Part shown: positions 59,401 to 64,000 of the stretch, one piece after another
Numbering within the stretch: position 1 is the first letter of the stretch
How the letters are laid out: the number at the start of each line of letters is the position of its first letter
From: Dryas octopetala
Lineage: Eukaryota; Streptophyta; Magnoliopsida; Rosales; Rosaceae
DNA: 64,000 bases
Direction of reading: 5' to 3'
NCBI GenBank assembly: GCA_963921425.1
Contig: OY992834.1
Span: 6,572,001 to 6,636,000 of the forward strand
Translations under genes and position numbers: made by a program
The notes under the pieces: model-generated
The model's input: the letters and a program-made list of their open reading frames with translations, nothing else
Databases searched by the model: none
What the model was told of the DNA's origin: nothing

Positions 59401-61370
59401 AGATAAGTGAAAGAAACAACAGATAGCTTAAAATCAGAAAGCCATATTACTGTGATGTTCAAACTTTGAGCCAAGGTTCACACTTTATGTTAATAATTAC
59501 TACCTTCCATTTTGGCTTTTCCACTGGTTTACCCCTTGTCTGTTAAAAGTTAGTTGGGAAATGTACTGACACATAATTGCTAGTCTTTATCCGGCTACCA
59601 ACTCTTTAACATTTTTTACTCCAATCCATTGGAATGGATGCACTCCAGCACCTTCTGGACAGTGGACACCACCCAAAACTGCTTTTGAAAAAAAAAAAAA
59701 AAAAAAAAACGCGTGCCTTAGTTTTTCATTAATTCGACATTTCATTATAAATAACTTATTTGAAGTGTCATACAATTGGGTTACTGCATAAGACTCCTTG
59801 TATGCAATATCTTTATGCCATGCTCTACCTAACATACGATTCTTAAAGGATTTTGATTAAAAAAGGTCTCTGCATGGTCCAATGATTGTACACATAAAAT
59901 AACATTTCCTCTATGTTAAGCAAAGAAACTTAATTATTATCCTTAGATATTTGAAAAATGCATGGACCAGTGGACCACAATGCACTACGTGTACAGATAT
60001 TGAGTGTGAGTGACATAAATCAAACTCGATTATTTGAAGCAATATATAAATCTAAGGAGGAGAAAGTTTGAGGGGTAAGGAAAACGCAGAGGAGGCATCT
60101 AAATAATGTAAAGAAGATGATGTTTGACATTAGTTAGTTGGATGGTGTTCACCCAAATAGGCATGTGTGATTCTGTAGACCAACATCCATGGCAGCACAG
60201 CAATGAACTTTGCTACATTCAAACCATATATAATCACTAGCATAACCTTTTATTTTTCAGTACTACAGAAGTGCCTTTAGAGTTAGGACCACAATGATTT
60301 GATTCCCCTCCAAATGACCACAACACCCTTCCAAGTTCCATGCCTTTTCATTTTTCATCATTGAAATATCCAAAATGTCCTTATATCTATTCAAAATTGA
60401 AAAAACAGTGTCGGTAGGCCGACGACAGATGGGGCATTGAGTTTGAGCAATCATCTATTTTTACCCCTCTCTCTTTGTGTTTTTTTTTTTTGGTTGAGCA
60501 ACAAATAGGTTGGTATAAAGAAGGACGAAAATGACAAGACCAACCCACAGAAAGAAATTGAAAATGTTGATTACCCTGCTGGTGACTACGTGTCATGATA
60601 ATTACTTAAAGTCACTGTATTTGAAGGAGAAAGTCTTAAAAAACAATGGACATCATCGCGCTAAGATAATATAATAAACCAATAATGAAATAACATGTAA
60701 TTACTATTAATAGACCCGTATTATCTAATAACGAGATTCATTCCAGCACAGATTTCAAAAAATTTGAATTTATTAATATGAGGCATTATTAATTAATTTG
60801 TTGTACCATGCTAGCATGATGACATAAAAATTAATTAATTTGTGGCATTATTAATTAATTTGTGGTATAAAAATGTGATAAGTGTAACATTACTGAATAT
60901 ATTAACATTTTATCTATCTATGACTTTCTCCATTCGAACAGTACTGCTATTACAAAATTGTTTCTATAAAACTTCTTACCGGTAATCGTATCAGATCTAA
61001 CCTAAATTTGAGTTGTTTAGTCAGAATTGGTCATATGTAATACATGAGTCCAACATGGTACAATCAATTGTACAAAACGTAAAATAAGTGGACATGGCCA
61101 TGTTTAGCCGATAGTCAATGACATGGACTGATGGACATTCCTTTTTAATTCCAATGGGTTGGAATTTCAATGTTGAAACATAGTTTAATGATCACAAGGA
61201 AAACACTGTTGATTTTTTTTTTTTGTGACGAGAACATGCATCAAAATGTTAGGTTAACTTCAAATTTATGAGGCATCTTTGGACATATGTATAAATATGA
61301 ATGAAGTTAATTTGAACATAAACAGAGAGGGCAGTACTTAATTACCTTTTGGTTTTGTTGGTGGTAGCAA
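56441..61370. other. No gene seen
   Basis: AT-rich sequence with A/T runs. ORFs at 57914-58162, 58389-58652 and 59115-59366 lack domains or splice context. 60263-60454 (minus) contains a CPICRRP string that recalls the end of a RING finger, but no other zinc ligands are present. Confidence 0.55.
60777..60897. mobile_element. Fragment of the 5974-6163 MITE family
   Basis: The right end GTGGTATAAAAATGTGATAA followed by GTGTAACATTACTG matches the right end of the 6-kb copy with two substitutions. The left part is degenerate, with repeated ATTAATTAATTTGT. Confidence 0.5.
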
Positions 61371-61376
61371 GTCTGT

Positions 61377-64000
61377 CTAAGTGGTTTTAGGAGCAGCTTG
61401 CTTGAAGGCAACAGTGGGAGCTATTCTGCAACTCCTCCTCTGATGCTCCAGCACCAGTTCTCCGGCAAACCAGTCGAGCTTCTCGAAATTGCTCTGCTCA
61501 CCAATCCTCTTGCCACCAAAAAGCACAGATTCAACATTCTTCTGTTTCAGCATTTCCTCTGCTAGTCCCACCAGCATCTTAACATTGTTGGGGCTTGGGT
61601 CTGTATCTACATTTGGTCCACACCTCCCCAAGCTTGTCCCATTTGCCTGGCACATACCAAAATTGCCAAAATGCGAGCCTTCAATTACACATAATTAAAG
61701 AAAAAGTAATAACAATTTCCAAATAGTTTATTAATTTGTTAATGCTTGTTTGAACATTGATTCAGAAACTAGACATGCAGTAAATAAAATCAGCTCCTAG
61801 ATGTGTTGCGAAAGAATAAGCTAGCCCAACCTAACATCAGCCCCACTTAGAATTTAAACATGAATAAATAGGCATGCATAAGTGGGTGTGGATCAAGATA
61901 TTCCATACAAAAATAAACAGGCATGCATAAGTCATTAGATGGGATCATATTAAAACCAAGCAATGCACAAATTAGGAAAGATCCAATTTGATTGAATGTA
62001 TTGCTAATAAAAAAATGTACCTAACAGTAGAAATCATTGGGGTGGCAGCTCTAATCTAGGACCACCTCTGAAATAAAATATACCCTAAGAGAGAACAGAA
62101 TATGACAAAAACGTTGTGGGTCAATGATGGTAACCTTTTTATCCAAGAGTTGGAGAAGAAATAGATTAGAATAATGTCCATTTTACTTGCCAAAATGAAG
62201 AGAAACCACCACAGCCAGGCTAGAGGTTAACCCCACATTGTTTCTATAGATATTAAGATTCAAGAGCCTCAAGCAGAGATATGCAAAATCAGAGACCTAA
62301 GTTCTGATACTTGGACATTACATAAGTAGAGTCTTAATAATAAGGGCTAAATCTAAATCTAAATCTAATAATGGGAAGTTATATTCCCTCTTATTAATCA
62401 GATGCAAGCAAATTGTGACCACGGGTCCACCCCTACCCCAGCTAGCTATCCAGCCATTTGTATCAACTTAGTACTTTCTGCAACAATGGAGGGTCAGGGA
62501 TCCCCAAAAGAATGGTTAGGGGGTTTCCACAGCAGGACAAACAGGCAGGCTAATGGGTTTAGAGAAAGTAGACTAAATAGTGAATAAGGAAATGCTTCCT
62601 AGTGTGGGAAAGCAAAACCATTATTAAAACTTAAAAAGAGCCTACCCCAAGAACCAAACGAATTAAAGCCAGCAAGCTCATAAAGAAACACAAAGAAAAT
62701 CTTTAATTAATCAGGAAAAATGGAAGATCAAGAGAATGCAGTGGGACCAAAATTGTAAAACAAAGCAAAATTTTAAAGAAGTCAAGAACCAATTTACCGA
62801 GACAATGATTTCTCAGACAAACCCCCGTCAACTTTAGCCTTTAGGCCTAGACAGCAGCTATATAGCTATATAGCTAGTTGGGTCTAGAAGACAGAAAGTC
62901 TTAATCAGCTACGCCGGACCAACCAGAATCCATTTCTTGGTCCCAAAATTAATTGAAAAAATTAAAGAAGGAAAAAAAACAGAGGTCCCCCAATTGCTTC
63001 ACTTGGTCTGTGCACTTGCAGCATATAGTATACGTTACAAAACGCACCCACATTTAATTGCTTGAACCCAAACTCCGGCGCACGTTAGCCATTTGAATTC
63101 TAGTGTGTATGTATGCTTTTAAATTTTACAATGTATTTTTCTATCAGATTAACGAAAAATTATCCAAATATCCGAAACAAAGCACAAGTTGGTCAGACCA
63201 GACTGGCCAACAGTGTCTCATGCACCAGAAACGGCAAAACCCAGACGCAAAAATAAAAATTTCCATGACACAACAAAAAAAATTAAATGCGCACAGTGCG
63301 CGCGTTAGCAAGAAACATTACCTGAATGCGCACGTAATTACTGCTCCCGGACTGGCCGAACGCCATGGCCACCGACTGGTCCACCAGGTCTGCCGACCCG
63401 TCGCCGGAGATTCGGGCCATGGGCCGAGCCCATTCCTTGGCCTTCCACTTCCGGACCTCCTCGTACTCGTGGCTGGCTTCTAGAAACTGCCCGCTCCCAA
63501 TGGAAAGGACCAAAAGGTCCTCCACCCCCCGCACGAACGGGAACTCCTGCTTGTTGTGCAGGACGTGCGTGATCGCCGCCGCCGCCGGGTTGCTCATGGC
63601 TAAGCCGCCGTCCACAGCCACGCACCGGGTCTGGTCGTTCACGGACCGCATTTGAACCGGCTCGAACACCCCCGGCTCGGCTGACGTGGCGCGGCACACC
63701 TCCCAGAGCCGGAAGTCGTAGCTGTCGGTCTCGAGCGCGTCGGCTCGGGAGAAGAGAAACGGCGCCGTACTGGACAGGTCGTAGCAGGGGATTAAAACCG
63801 GCTTCAGCGTGTCTTTGAGAGTCAAGCTCCGGTCGCCGTCGTTGAAAGCCTCTTTCATCGCTTTCTCCAAACCGGTCGTGCCCGAGCCGGTCGAACCGGA
63901 ACCGGAGCCTGAACCGCCTCTGATGAACTTCCGGAGGAAACCGCCACCGGAACCGGCGGAGGAGCGGTGCTTGTAAAACCGCTTGCCGTTATCGACGAGA
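61377..64000 (-). CDS. Patatin-like phospholipase, pPLA-III type, 3' part
   Basis: Two exons: 64000-63322 (open at the window edge) and 61646-61377, separated by a 1675-bp intron with GT..AG borders, in frame at YVRIQ|ANGTSLGRCG. Visible features are a Gly/Ser-rich linker, LKPVLIPCYDLSSTAPFLFSR, then VDGGLAMSNPAAAA, whose Asp is the second half of the patatin Ser-Asp dyad, then LLVLSIGSGQF and the long C-terminal region ending PTVAFKQAAPKTT. The wording fits the plant pPLA-III (PLP6-9) group, which hydrolyses galacto- and phospholipids and affects cell elongation and cell wall. The N-terminal Gly-x-Ser/Gly-x-Gly motif lies outside the window. The coding exon is strikingly GC-rich (GCC/CCG codons) compared with the AT-rich intron and neighbours, common for this family. 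Confidence 0.9.

Noticed and set aside
60263..60454. CPICRRP motif suggesting a RING-finger end
   Set aside because: No preceding zinc ligands, no splice context; short and isolated.
63338..63697. 119-residue Arg/Gly-rich minus-strand ORF and the plus-strand ORFs over the patatin exon
   Set aside because: Shadow frames of the GC-rich patatin-like exon.

Overview
This window looks like nuclear DNA of a flowering plant, most likely a eudicot tree or shrub. Coding exons are separated by AT-rich introns with GT..AG borders, the spacers are full of (TA)n and (CT)n microsatellites, and the sequence carries a canonical plant MIR160 hairpin, plastid-targeted shikimate-pathway enzymes and several families of small terminal-inverted-repeat (TIR) elements. 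A Rosaceae origin is a guess from general gene resemblance only.

Layout. 1-957 is the 3' end of a CRINKLY4-related (CCR1/CCR2-type) receptor kinase. About 1.5-14 kb is a heavily rearranged block. It holds a direct, truncated pseudogene copy of that kinase (7602-8419), a folded-back MYB pseudogene (2934-3836), a 1.2-kb palindrome with a 28-bp tandem array in one arm (8943-10182), further distant inverted duplications (1502-1812 with 11690-12612; 10341-10568 with 13265-13888) and several MITEs. 14-23 kb is gene-poor except for MIR160 at 19166-19246 on the plus strand. 23024-26395 (minus) is a cold-responsive-protein-kinase-like gene whose exon-intron layout survives but whose frame is broken several times. 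28278-32579 is a complete PIF/Harbinger DNA transposon with a TAA target duplication and both canonical ORFs; it sits between two arms of a nearly identical ~285-bp inverted repeat.

34-49 kb is the functional core: two multi-exon plastid enzyme genes in tandem on the plus strand. Aminodeoxychorismate synthase (34991-41995; 13 coding exons, 917 aa) is followed 1.4 kb later by chorismate synthase (43385-49040; 13 exons, 452 aa). Chorismate synthase makes chorismate, and aminodeoxychorismate synthase uses it with glutamine on the way to p-aminobenzoate and folate, so consecutive pathway steps are neighbours. Both spliced frames, assembled by hand from splice borders, come out divisible by three.

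49.3-61.3 kb has no recognisable gene, only TIR elements and simple repeats. 61377-64000 (minus) is the 3' part of a patatin-like phospholipase of the pPLA-III type that runs off the window.

The most unusual features are the transposon inside an inverted duplication, the dense inverted-repeat rearrangements at 1.5-14 kb, and the chorismate synthase/ADC synthase adjacency. I found no clearly new enzymatic or defence system. All splice sites were read by eye and no database search was possible.
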